19,538 nt of DNA from positions 1 to 19,538 of the forward strand of contig JBHPHI010000018.1 of NCBI GenBank assembly GCA_042569595.1. Reading direction: 5' to 3'. A model generated the notes under the pieces. It did no database searches and was not told the origin of the DNA. It worked only from the letters and a program-made list of their open reading frames with translations. This stretch comes from JBHPHI01 sp042569595 (GTDB taxonomy: Bacteria > Patescibacteriota > Microgenomatia > UBA1400 > 2-01-FULL-45-11). The position numbers and the translations under genes are program-made. This document shows, piece by piece, positions 1 through 7,740 of the stretch (positions within the stretch are counted from its first letter, which is position 1; each line of letters starts with the position of its first letter).

Positions 1-312
1 AAAATGGGAAAAATAGCATCAGATATAGCAGACCATTGTATTCTTACCACAGATGACAGCTATGATGAAAAAATTGAAAAAATTATTCACCAAATTAAAT
101 CAGGCATTACCAAGAACCATGGAAACATTATTAGTTTTACAGATAGACAAGAGGCAATAAACTACGCCATAAAAATAGCAAAAAAAACTGATACAGTTGC
201 TCTGCTCGGACAAGGTCATGAACAATCATTGAACTTGGATGGAAAAACAGAAACCCCTTGGTCTGACGCAAGGGCAGCAAGAAAAGCACTAAAAAATAAA
301 AAGGGAAAATGA
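1..312 (+). CDS. murE: MurE-type UDP-MurNAc-tripeptide ligase, C-terminal end (5' truncated by window)
   Basis: Only the last 103 codons are present; the frame is open from base 1, so the ATG at 4 is internal rather than a start. MurE adds the third stem-peptide amino acid to UDP-MurNAc-L-Ala-D-Glu in the cytoplasm, using ATP. This is the C-terminal Mur-ligase domain: MGKIA near the left edge, a TTDDSYDE segment at bases 46-66 where the MurE substrate motif lies, the DRQEAI helix, then LLGQGHEQS and PWSDARAARKAL. Classical MurE has DNPR for meso-diaminopimelate and GKGHE. Here these read DDSY and GQGHE, so the third residue cannot be predicted. The stop overlaps the next start as ATGA (309-312), implying translational coupling. 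MurF is less likely, because the GHE plus DR..AR tail is MurE-like. Confidence 0.85.
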   Translation, partial: KMGKIASDIADHCILTTDDSYDEKIEKIIHQIKSGITKNHGNIISFTDRQEAINYAIKIAKKTDTVALLGQGHEQSLNLDGKTETPWSDARAARKALKNKKGK

Positions 313-1586
313 ACACGTACGCAGTTGTATTGGCTGGTGGAATTGGTAAGCGCTTTTCGCCTTTTAAAGCAAGCAAGCCTTTATTTTCATTAATGGGACT
401 TTCGTTAATAGAGAGAACAGTAAAAAAGTTAAAAAACGCAGGGTTTGAAGATGTGGTTATAGTTTCCAACGAAAGAGACGAGAAAAAAATTAAAGCTCTA
501 TTCAACAGCGACGAAAAACTTAAAGTCGTTGTTCAGAAAACACCAAGAGGTATGGCTGACGCCTTGATTTCAAGTGAAGACCTAATAAAAGACGGTTCTG
601 CTTTCGTTTTAAATGCCACAGATCAGGTTGATCAATCTGTATTTAATTTAGCCTTCAAAAAAGCAAAAGAAGGAAAGTCTTTTATAACTGGTAAAAAAGT
701 AAGTGACTATTTTGATGGAGGATATTTGAAACTTGAGGGTAACAGGGTAGTTGAGGTTGTTGAGAAGCCAGGAAAGGGAAACGAGCCAAGTGATTTAGTA
801 AATCTTGTATTTCACTTTTTCTCTAGTGCCAATAATTTTATCAACCTACTTAAAAACACCCAAAGTGGGAAAGATGATGTCTACGAAGTTGCCTTTTCTA
901 AACTGATGCAGGAAGAAGAAGTGGGGCTGCTTAAGTACGAAGGCTACTGGCAATCAACCAAGTATCCATGGGATATTCTTAAAATCTCAAGCGCTCTTTT
1001 GAAGCACGAGTTAGAACCAAAAGACCTCTCAAAAAATATTCATCCCTCTGCAGTCATCGACAAAAACGTCTTTCTCGGAGAGGGAGTGATTGTTTACGAA
1101 AACGCTGTCATAAAAGGTCCATCATATATAGGACAAAACACAATAATTGGAAACAATGCGTTTATTAGAGAATCATACGTAGGAAATGATTCGATTGTGG
1201 GCTCCTTCTCTGAGGTTGCTAGAAGTTATGTTGGCGACAGTTGTTGGCTACACAACAATTATGTAGGAGACAGCGTTCTTGAGGAAAATATTGCTTTTGG
1301 AGCAGGAACAATCACTGGGAACTACAGGCTTGATGAAAAAAGCATTAAGGTTTCAATCAAGGAGGAGAAAGTTGACAGCGGGAAGGATCATTTAGGAGCT
1401 TTGATTGCAAAAGACGTAAGGGTGGGAATCAATGTAAGTCTTATGCCAGGAGTGAAAATTGGATCAAATTCAGTCATAGGGCCCGCAATTTTAATTCAAG
1501 ATGATGTGGAAGATAACACAAGAGTATTTTCTTCGCATCAGAATTTAATAAAAAAACCATTTCAAGGTAAAATCAATCCACGATGA
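309..1586 (+). CDS. Two-domain GlmU-like enzyme: sugar-1-phosphate nucleotidyltransferase plus left-handed beta-helix acyltransferase
   Basis: 425 aa. Residues 1-230 are a Rossmann-like nucleotidyltransferase: LAGGIGKRFSPF (8-19), KP at 23-24 and EKPGKG (152-157). Residues 245-410 are a hexapeptide-repeat left-handed beta-helix. The second half resembles the archaeal (Sulfolobus ST0452-type) bifunctional GlmU more than E. coli GlmU: WLHNNYVGDS (313-322, His315 the likely acetyltransfer base), FGAGTITGNYRLD (330-342), LGALI (362-366) and GINVSLMPGVKIG (373-385). Likely role: acetylation of glucosamine-1-P and possibly nucleotidyl transfer to it. The usual GD metal motif in the first domain is replaced by NATDQVD (102-108), so its nucleotide or sugar specificity is uncertain. 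A separate GlmU uridyltransferase domain lies one gene downstream and may supply that step. Starts inside the murE stop (ATGA) and ends on the yvcK start (ATGA). Confidence 0.82.
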   Translation: MNTYAVVLAGGIGKRFSPFKASKPLFSLMGLSLIERTVKKLKNAGFEDVVIVSNERDEKKIKALFNSDEKLKVVVQKTPRGMADALISSEDLIKDGSAFVLNATDQVDQSVFNLAFKKAKEGKSFITGKKVSDYFDGGYLKLEGNRVVEVVEKPGKGNEPSDLVNLVFHFFSSANNFINLLKNTQSGKDDVYEVAFSKLMQEEEVGLLKYEGYWQSTKYPWDILKISSALLKHELEPKDLSKNIHPSAVIDKNVFLGEGVIVYENAVIKGPSYIGQNTIIGNNAFIRESYVGNDSIVGSFSEVARSYVGDSCWLHNNYVGDSVLEENIAFGAGTITGNYRLDEKSIKVSIKEEKVDSGKDHLGALIAKDVRVGINVSLMPGVKIGSNSVIGPAILIQDDVEDNTRVFSSHQNLIKKPFQGKINPR

Positions 1587-2572
1587 GAAAAGATCGTCCA
1601 AATATTGTTGTTATTGGTGGCGGAACAGGAACTTCTGTAGTTCTTTCAGGGCTAAAAAAACACAACGTAAATTTAACAGCAATTGTGTCTGTTGCAGACT
1701 CTGGAGGATCAACGGGCAGATTGAGGGATGAATTTGGATTTCTCCCTGTGGGAGATTTAAGACAATCTTTAGCAGCTCTTGCAAGGGAAAATGATCAGTC
1801 GTGGATTAGAAAGCTTCTTTTATACAGGTTTAATCAGGGGGATGGTTTAAAAGGACATAATCTTGGCAATCTTATACTTACGGCTCTTCAGGACATGACA
1901 GGGTCAACCCCAGAATCGCTTGAAATTAGTGAAAAAATCTTCAATCTTGAGGGGAAAATTATTCCTATTACCAATAGGGTAGTAGATTTAGTGGTCGAAT
2001 ATGAAGATGGAACAATTATCATTGGCGAGCATCATCTAAATCCTGAAAAAGCAGGTGGAAAAAAGATAAAACGAATAAAATTGTCTCCTCGAGCAAAAAT
2101 ATACCCAAAAGCCCAAAAAGCCATTCTAAACGCAGACCTAATAATCATAGGCCCTGGAGATCTGTACGCAAGTATTTTGTCAAATCTTGCCGTAGAAGGA
2201 GTAAAGGGTGTATTCAAAAAAACAAAAGCAAAAATAGCTTTTATAGTAAACCTCATGACCAGATACACACAGACACACGAATATAAATCTAGCGATCACG
2301 TCAAAGAATTAAAAAAATATATGGGCAAACACCCAGATTACGTCATAATAAACACAGAAAAAATTCCTTCAAGAGAGCTTGATAACTATAAATCTCAAAA
2401 TGAATATCCTGTAGAAGTAGACGTAAGCAGTTGCAGCGATTTTCAGGTAATAAAAGATGATCTAACTTTAGTTACCAAGGCAAAACAAAGAAAATCAGAC
2501 GAAATCAAAAGAAGCCTACTAAGACACGACGAAAAAAGGTTAACAAAGATATTACTTAAAATTCTCAAATAA
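1583..2572 (+). CDS. yvcK: YvcK/CofD-like family protein (gluconeogenesis and cell-wall factor)
   Basis: 329 aa, normal for the family. Nucleotide-binding motifs are clear: VIGGGTGTS (10-18), DSGGSTGRLR (39-48), PVGDLRQ (55-61), GHNLGN (91-96), IGPGDLYAS (189-197) and NLMTRYTQT (223-231). In Bacillus, Listeria and mycobacteria, YvcK homologues bind UDP-sugars such as UDP-GlcNAc and are needed for normal cell-wall synthesis and growth on gluconeogenic carbon. The related CofD makes coenzyme F420, but nothing else in this window points to F420. The start overlaps the upstream stop (ATGA, 1583-1586) and only 2 nt separate it from the next gene. Both neighbours encode UDP-GlcNAc-type synthesis enzymes, which fits a role as a UDP-GlcNAc sensor. 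Family assignment is firm; function is inferred from homologues. Confidence 0.93.
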   Translation: MRKDRPNIVVIGGGTGTSVVLSGLKKHNVNLTAIVSVADSGGSTGRLRDEFGFLPVGDLRQSLAALARENDQSWIRKLLLYRFNQGDGLKGHNLGNLILTALQDMTGSTPESLEISEKIFNLEGKIIPITNRVVDLVVEYEDGTIIIGEHHLNPEKAGGKKIKRIKLSPRAKIYPKAQKAILNADLIIIGPGDLYASILSNLAVEGVKGVFKKTKAKIAFIVNLMTRYTQTHEYKSSDHVKELKKYMGKHPDYVIINTEKIPSRELDNYKSQNEYPVEVDVSSCSDFQVIKDDLTLVTKAKQRKSDEIKRSLLRHDEKRLTKILLKILK

Positions 2573-2574
2573 AT

Positions 2575-3318
2575 ATGTCAAAAAGTGTTTCCGCTATTGT
2601 TCTTGCTGCCGGAAAAGGCACGAGGATGAACTCAGAAAATAAAAACAAAGTAATTCTAGAATTGTTGGACAAGCCAATGATTTGCTACACAATAGAAAAT
2701 CTAAAAAAATCTGGCATTAATGACATCATTACAGTGGTAAGTTATGCAAAAGAGTCTGTAAAAAAAGCTTTAGGGAATGAAGTAACTTATGTGGATCAAA
2801 AAGTTCCTTTAGGCACAGGCCATGCTGTAAAAGCGGGCTTAAAAAAAATAAGCAACCAATCTAGTCACATCATATCTATGTATGGCGACGACTCTGCTTT
2901 TTATCCTCCAAAATTAATTGAAATGCTCATTGATCATCATGATAAGTCAAAAGCTGCAATTACTCTTCTTACAATTAAAAAAGACGACCCAACTGGTCTT
3001 GGAAGAATAATAAGAAACAGTGACAAAGTTACAGCTATTGTTGAAGAAAAAGTAGCGACTAAGGATCAAAAGAAAATAAAAGAAATAAACACAGGCCTAT
3101 ATTGCTTTAATAAAAAATTTCTTGAAGAAAACATATCATCAATTAGTAAAAACAAAATATCTGGAGAATATTATCTTACCGATATTGTGGAAATTGCAAA
3201 AAATCAAAATGAAAAAGTTGAAGCTCTTTACTGGGAAGACGACTCAGTTTGGTTTGGTGTAAACACTCCTCAACAGCTCAGGAAAGCTCAAAAACTCATG
3301 CGTCAAAAAACTCAATGA
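2575..3318 (+). CDS. glmU: Stand-alone GlmU-type N-acetylglucosamine-1-phosphate uridyltransferase domain
   Basis: 247 aa, about half the length of bacterial bifunctional GlmU; the beta-helix acetyltransferase half is absent, and the next gene starts on this stop codon. Catalyses UTP + GlcNAc-1-P to UDP-GlcNAc + PPi. Pyrophosphorylase motifs lie at E. coli-like positions: IVLAAGKGTRM (8-18), Lys25, PLGTGHAV (78-85), MYGDD (102-106, Mg-binding Asp), GLGRII (141-146), EINTGLYCF (170-178) and FGVNTP (227-232). The absence of acetyltransferase is complemented in cis by the beta-helix domain of the gene two places upstream. Two bases separate it from yvcK, and it overlaps pgeF by ATGA (3315-3318). 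A homologous sugar nucleotidyltransferase of other specificity is possible, but LGTGHA and YGD favour GlmU. Confidence 0.88.
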   Translation: MSKSVSAIVLAAGKGTRMNSENKNKVILELLDKPMICYTIENLKKSGINDIITVVSYAKESVKKALGNEVTYVDQKVPLGTGHAVKAGLKKISNQSSHIISMYGDDSAFYPPKLIEMLIDHHDKSKAAITLLTIKKDDPTGLGRIIRNSDKVTAIVEEKVATKDQKKIKEINTGLYCFNKKFLEENISSISKNKISGEYYLTDIVEIAKNQNEKVEALYWEDDSVWFGVNTPQQLRKAQKLMRQKTQ

Positions 3319-4034
3319 TTTACTTCAAAAAAAACAGATTGAATATTTGGTCATCAGAGAAAACTGATGGATCTGTAAAGTTAAACAAAGACCCAAAAGT
3401 TTCTAGTCAGATTCCACAGAAAATACTAAAACAAATTCCCACACCCAAAGACAAAATAATTGAAGCGAATCAAGTTCATGGCAGTCACGTTGAAGTAATT
3501 CACGAATCTCAAGTGAGTCCTCATATTAAGAAAATCAAATCTACCGACGGAATAATTACAAACAGCACGAACATTGCGCTAATGATAAAAACTGCGGATT
3601 GTATCCCTGTTGTGCTTTACGATCAAAAGAAGCAAATTGTGGCAACTATACATGCCGGCTGGAGAGGTTTAAGAGCGGGTATTCAAGAAAAAGCAATAAA
3701 ACTTATGACAACTACCTTCAAGTCTCAATCAAAAGACATTTATGCATACATTGCCCCATCAATTCTAAAGTGCTGCTACAAATTTAAAGATAAGCCAGAG
3801 CAATTTGGAGACGAAAAATGGAAAATTCATATAATAAATAGAAATAAATTCTGGCACATAGATCTAAAAGGGTTTCTGGTAGATAGCTTAATAGGCTCGG
3901 GCGTTCAAAGAAAAAACATTCACGAATCAGGAAAGTGCACATATCACGATGATGGATATTATTCGCACTTAAAACATAAGACTCTAGGAGAGACTTCAGG
4001 AAGTATGGCAACAATAGTAAAATTAGATCAATGA
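3315..4034 (+). CDS. pgeF: PgeF/YfiH-family peptidoglycan editing factor (DUF152, 'laccase domain' family)
   Basis: 239 aa from the ATG at 3315; an in-frame ATG at 3249 would add 22 residues lying deep inside glmU and lacking family similarity. Start 3315 gives the ATGA overlap used throughout this operon. Metal-binding and active-site motifs of the family are present: ANQVHG (51-56, His55), KTADCIPVV (92-100, Cys96) and IHAGWRG (112-118, His113). In E. coli, PgeF removes wrongly incorporated L-Ser (or Gly) from UDP-MurNAc made by MurC; other members have been described as purine nucleoside-acting enzymes or polyphenol oxidases. It sits directly before murC and overlaps it by ATGA (4031-4034), supporting the editing role. 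Family assignment is firm; substrate is inferred from context. Confidence 0.9.
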   Translation: MIYFKKNRLNIWSSEKTDGSVKLNKDPKVSSQIPQKILKQIPTPKDKIIEANQVHGSHVEVIHESQVSPHIKKIKSTDGIITNSTNIALMIKTADCIPVVLYDQKKQIVATIHAGWRGLRAGIQEKAIKLMTTTFKSQSKDIYAYIAPSILKCCYKFKDKPEQFGDEKWKIHIINRNKFWHIDLKGFLVDSLIGSGVQRKNIHESGKCTYHDDGYYSHLKHKTLGETSGSMATIVKLDQ

Positions 4035-5419
4035 ATATTTTTCAAGCCAAACACATACACTTCACTGGCATAAAGGGAGTAGGCATGACCGCTTTAGCGC
4101 TTTGTGCTCAAGATCTTGGCAAGAAATTATCAGGAAGCGATGTGGAAGAGAAATTTGTTACGGACGAAACACTTTTAAATAGAAAAATCATTCCACAAAA
4201 GGGATTTTCACCTGAAAACATTAAAGATACCGTTGATCTTCTTATTTATACAGGCGCTCACGGCGGACCAAACAATCCAGAGGTAATGCATGCAGTAAAA
4301 AAAGGAATATCATGCATAAGCCATGCTGAGGCTGTTGGTCAAATAACTCAAGGAAAAACTTGTATTTCTGTATGCGGAGTTGGTGGAAAAACTAGTACTT
4401 CTGCAATGATATCCACAATATTAGATCATGATCAAAAAGATCCAAGCTATTTGGTGGGAGTAGCAAAAATTTCTTCACTTGAGAGTCCAGGAAAATATGC
4501 GCAAAAAGGGAAATACTTTGTTGTTGAGGCGGATGAATACGCAACAGCTCCAGGAGTGGATAATACTCCAAGATTTATGCACCAAAATCCCAAGTTTGTT
4601 ATATGTACGAACATATCTCATGATCATCCAGATGTTTATCCAACTTTTGAAGATACTAAAAAAGCATATATTTCATTTTTCTCAAAAACTCCTGACGACG
4701 GCCTACTTGTTGTAAATAGCGACGACCAAGAGAGCTTGAATCTTTCAGATCAATTTAATCAAAAAATTTTAGTAGGAAAAAATGAAAAAAGTCACTTTAA
4801 AATCATAGATATAAAAAATATTGATCAAAAACAACATGTGTTTTTCATCCACGATAATCAAAAGAAAGAATTAACCCTCTCAATTCCAGGAGAATTCAAT
4901 GCAAAAAACGCTTTGATGTCATATGCATTATGTACTCACTTAGGGCTAGGACATGAGGTAATTCGAAAGGGTTTGGAAAAATTTAGAGGAACAAACAGAA
5001 GGTTTGAGAAAATAAGAGATAAAGACGGAATTACATATTTTGATGATTACGCACATCACCCTCAAGAAATTAAAGCCACTTTAAGGGCTGCGAAAGAATG
5101 GTTGTCAGAAAAAAGACTAGTCGCAATTTTTCAGCCTCACACATACTCAAGAACAAAGTCATTATTAGATGAATTTGCCACAAGCTTTGAGGAGTCAGAC
5201 ATCGTTATCATTACTGATATATTCCCCTCTGCAAGAGAAAAAATTGATCCAACAGTTTCATCAAAGCTATTAGCTGACAAAATTTCTCAAACACACTCGA
5301 ATACAAAATACGTCTCTCAAGAAGATTTGATACAATACGTCAATAAAATTAAAAGACCGGGCGACGCAATATTTACAATAGGAGCTGGAGATGTCTACAA
5401 AGCTCATCAAAACTTTTGA
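4031..5419 (+). CDS. murC: UDP-N-acetylmuramate--L-alanine ligase
   Basis: 462 aa, usual MurC length. Adds the first residue (L-Ala) to UDP-MurNAc with ATP. N-terminal Rossmann domain with FTGIKGVGMTALA (11-23); central ATPase domain with P-loop GVGGKTST (116-123); VVEADEY (164-170); NISHDHPDVY (194-203); GTNRRFE (320-326), which separates MurC/Mpl from other Mur ligases; C-terminal domain with DDYAHHP (338-344), FQPHTYSRT (367-375) and GAGDVY (451-456). The P-loop departs from the common GTHGKTTT but keeps GxxGK(T). Mpl is an alternative paralogue, but no recycling genes are nearby and this is the only MurC-like gene in a complete pathway. The last 29 nt are shared with murB in another frame. 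Confidence 0.93.
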   Translation: MNIFQAKHIHFTGIKGVGMTALALCAQDLGKKLSGSDVEEKFVTDETLLNRKIIPQKGFSPENIKDTVDLLIYTGAHGGPNNPEVMHAVKKGISCISHAEAVGQITQGKTCISVCGVGGKTSTSAMISTILDHDQKDPSYLVGVAKISSLESPGKYAQKGKYFVVEADEYATAPGVDNTPRFMHQNPKFVICTNISHDHPDVYPTFEDTKKAYISFFSKTPDDGLLVVNSDDQESLNLSDQFNQKILVGKNEKSHFKIIDIKNIDQKQHVFFIHDNQKKELTLSIPGEFNAKNALMSYALCTHLGLGHEVIRKGLEKFRGTNRRFEKIRDKDGITYFDDYAHHPQEIKATLRAAKEWLSEKRLVAIFQPHTYSRTKSLLDEFATSFEESDIVIITDIFPSAREKIDPTVSSKLLADKISQTHSNTKYVSQEDLIQYVNKIKRPGDAIFTIGAGDVYKAHQNF

Positions 5420-6392
5420 TGAAAAAAACCTAAACGACCTTCAAAAAGAGTTATCAAAAGTAGAGAAAAATCACCCTATAAAAAATCACACTTGGATGAA
5501 AGTGGGGGGGGCAGCTGATTTATTTTTTCAAGCAAACAACACACACGATCTTATACGAGCAATAAAGCTATCAATTGAAAATAAAATTCCATACACAATT
5601 CTCGGTGGAGGAAGCAATATTGTTGTTAGAGATGGTGGCATAAGGGGTTTGGTAATAAAAAATAAAGCTAACAACATTTCTGTAGTAGGGGTAAAGGGTG
5701 GTGTTAAAAATAATCGAGTTGACACATTATCAGCAAAAGTAAAAGCTGAAAGCGGAGCAATAATAAATCATCTTGTTAGGTATACGCTCGAAGAATCCTT
5801 GCAAGGCTTGGAGGAATTTCTTGGGGTTCCAGGAACGGTGGGTGGCGCAGTATACAACAACTCACACCACCTAGATCACTTAATTGGAAGCTACATTTCC
5901 CAAGTTGAGGTAATTGATAAAGAGGCAAATATAAAAACTTACTCCAATGATCAAATGAAGTTTTCTTATGATTACTCAATTGTTCAAGACACTGGGGAGG
6001 TTGTAATTTCAGCCACCTTTGATTTGAAAAAAGGCAACAAGGACGAGTTGTGGAAAGCTGCAGAAGCAGCTCTTAAGCGAAGAAGAGATACTCAACCTCT
6101 AGAAATTCCAAGCTCAGGATGCATGTTTAAAAACATTGGCAAGGCTCAAGCATTATCATATAAAACCCCAAACCACAGTACTTCAGCTGGATTATTAATA
6201 GACAAGTCAGGATTAAAGGGAGAAAAAATTGGTGGTGCTGAGGTTAGTGATGTGCATGCGAATTTCATCACAAACAAAGGAGGAGCAACTGCAGAGGATA
6301 TAGACAAATTAGCAACTTTAGTTGCCGATAGAGTTAAAGAAAAGTATGGCGTAACATTAGAAAGAGAAGTATTTTTTATAGGAGATAAATAA
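5391..6392 (+). CDS. murB: UDP-N-acetylenolpyruvoylglucosamine reductase
   Basis: 333 aa. Reduces UDP-GlcNAc-enolpyruvate to UDP-MurNAc with NADPH and FAD. FAD-binding domain: LGGGSNIVVRDGG (71-83), LQGLEEFLGVPGTVGG (137-152), then AVYNN (153-157). C-terminal substrate domain: SSGCMFKN (241-248), SAGLLID (265-271), GGAEVSDVHANFI (281-293) and LEREV (323-327). Cys244 stands where many MurBs have the catalytic Ser; Cys is known in some homologues. At the usual YR pair the sequence is FSYDYS (191-196), with Asp194 in the position of E. coli Arg159 by eye alignment. Start chosen at 5391 because AGGAG at 5380-5384 lies 6 nt upstream inside murC and no other start precedes the conserved N-terminus. 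The stop overlaps murA by one base (TAATG). Confidence 0.93.
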   Translation: MSTKLIKTFDEKNLNDLQKELSKVEKNHPIKNHTWMKVGGAADLFFQANNTHDLIRAIKLSIENKIPYTILGGGSNIVVRDGGIRGLVIKNKANNISVVGVKGGVKNNRVDTLSAKVKAESGAIINHLVRYTLEESLQGLEEFLGVPGTVGGAVYNNSHHLDHLIGSYISQVEVIDKEANIKTYSNDQMKFSYDYSIVQDTGEVVISATFDLKKGNKDELWKAAEAALKRRRDTQPLEIPSSGCMFKNIGKAQALSYKTPNHSTSAGLLIDKSGLKGEKIGGAEVSDVHANFITNKGGATAEDIDKLATLVADRVKEKYGVTLEREVFFIGDK

Positions 6393-7714
6393 TGCAGTCA
6401 TTCGTAATAAAAGGAGGAACGCCACTTTATGGATCGGTAAGGCTTGGTGGGGCAAAAAATGCCAGCTACAAACTAATGATAGCCTCTCTCTTGTCAGAGA
6501 AAGAAAGCAGACTACTTAATTTTTCGAACATATCTGACGTTAGGGCTACTGCAGAAATAATTGAAAAATTAGGTGGCAGCACTCAAAAAAGAGGTGAAGG
6601 GACAATGTTTATCGACCCTTCATCTCTAAAAAAGTCAAATGTTCCAGATGAGTACGGACCAAAATCAAGGTCTGCTCCCATGTTCATCCCCGCACTTCTT
6701 CATAGGTTAAAAGAAGCCAAAGTTCCCCATCCAGGAGGGGATAAAATTGGTAAAAGACCGCTAGATAGACATTGGCAGGGACTACAAAGGATGGGAGCAA
6801 AAATAGAACAAACAAGCAGTCATATAACTGCAAAAGCAGACAAGTTATATGGAACAACTTATACCTTTCCAAAAAATACCCACACGGGCACGGAGACTTT
6901 ATTGATGGCAGCAGTATTAGCAGAAGGAAAGACAGTTCTTGAAAATTCAGCCTTAGAGCCAGAAGTAGATGATTTAATCACATTTCTCAATAGTATGGGC
7001 GCCAGAATTAGGCGAAGGCACAATAGGTGTATTGAGATAGAAGGAGTGGAAAGTTTAGGACCAACTATTCATAGAATCATGCCAGATAGGAACGAGGCAA
7101 TTTCGTATGCTTGCGCGGCTGTTGCAACAAAAGGCGACATAATTGTTGAAAATGCAAAACAAGAACATTTACAAGCTTTTTTAGATAAATTAAGTGAAAT
7201 GGGCGGAGGATACGAGATCGGAAGTTACGGAATCAGATTTTACTACAAAGGACCGTTGAGGGCTGTTGACATAACAACCCAACCTCATCCAGGATTCATG
7301 ACCGACTGGCAGCCGTTATGGGCAGTTTTACTTACACAAACCCAAGGAACGAGCATTATTCACGAAGCAATATATCCAACAAGATTTCAATATATTTCAC
7401 ATTTAAACGAAATGGGAGTTCAAACTGAGTTATTTAATCCCCAGATTGATGATCCAGAAAGAATATATAATTTCGATGTCAAAAATGACAATCCTCAAAA
7501 CAAGCATGCAGTAAAAATCACAGGAGGAAACTCATTAAAATCAGGTGAATTTACGGTAAAAGATTTGCGTCACGGAGCCACATTGACACTTGCGGCAATC
7601 ATTGCAGAAGGAGAGTCGATAATTCACAATGTAGAAGAAATTGATAGAGGATATGAGAATCTAGACAAGAGATTAAGATCTCTGGGGGCAAACATAGAAA
7701 GAAAAACAGCTTAG
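6392..7714 (+). CDS. murA: UDP-N-acetylglucosamine 1-carboxyvinyltransferase
   Basis: 440 aa, slightly longer than the usual ~420. Transfers enolpyruvate from PEP to UDP-GlcNAc, the first committed wall step. Two-domain EPSP-synthase-like fold: GGAKNAS (19-25, catalytic Lys22), SRSAP (92-96), HPGGDKIGKRP (113-123), MTDWQ (303-307, catalytic Asp305) and DLRHGATLTLAA (391-402, Arg393 matching E. coli Arg397). The residue corresponding to Cys115, the fosfomycin-alkylated Cys, is Asp117 (codon 6740-6742), as in Mycobacterium tuberculosis and Chlamydia MurA; such enzymes work but are not inactivated by fosfomycin. Last gene of the first overlapping block; followed by a 255-nt gap. Confidence 0.94.
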   Translation: MQSFVIKGGTPLYGSVRLGGAKNASYKLMIASLLSEKESRLLNFSNISDVRATAEIIEKLGGSTQKRGEGTMFIDPSSLKKSNVPDEYGPKSRSAPMFIPALLHRLKEAKVPHPGGDKIGKRPLDRHWQGLQRMGAKIEQTSSHITAKADKLYGTTYTFPKNTHTGTETLLMAAVLAEGKTVLENSALEPEVDDLITFLNSMGARIRRRHNRCIEIEGVESLGPTIHRIMPDRNEAISYACAAVATKGDIIVENAKQEHLQAFLDKLSEMGGGYEIGSYGIRFYYKGPLRAVDITTQPHPGFMTDWQPLWAVLLTQTQGTSIIHEAIYPTRFQYISHLNEMGVQTELFNPQIDDPERIYNFDVKNDNPQNKHAVKITGGNSLKSGEFTVKDLRHGATLTLAAIIAEGESIIHNVEEIDRGYENLDKRLRSLGANIERKTA

Positions 7715-7740
7715 AAGGGAGGTTTTGAGGAAAAAAATAG

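Noticed and set aside
3249..3314. Upstream ATG start for pgeF, adding 22 residues.
   Set aside because: The extension lies inside the conserved end of glmU, has no family similarity, and the ATGA overlap at 3315 matches the operon pattern.
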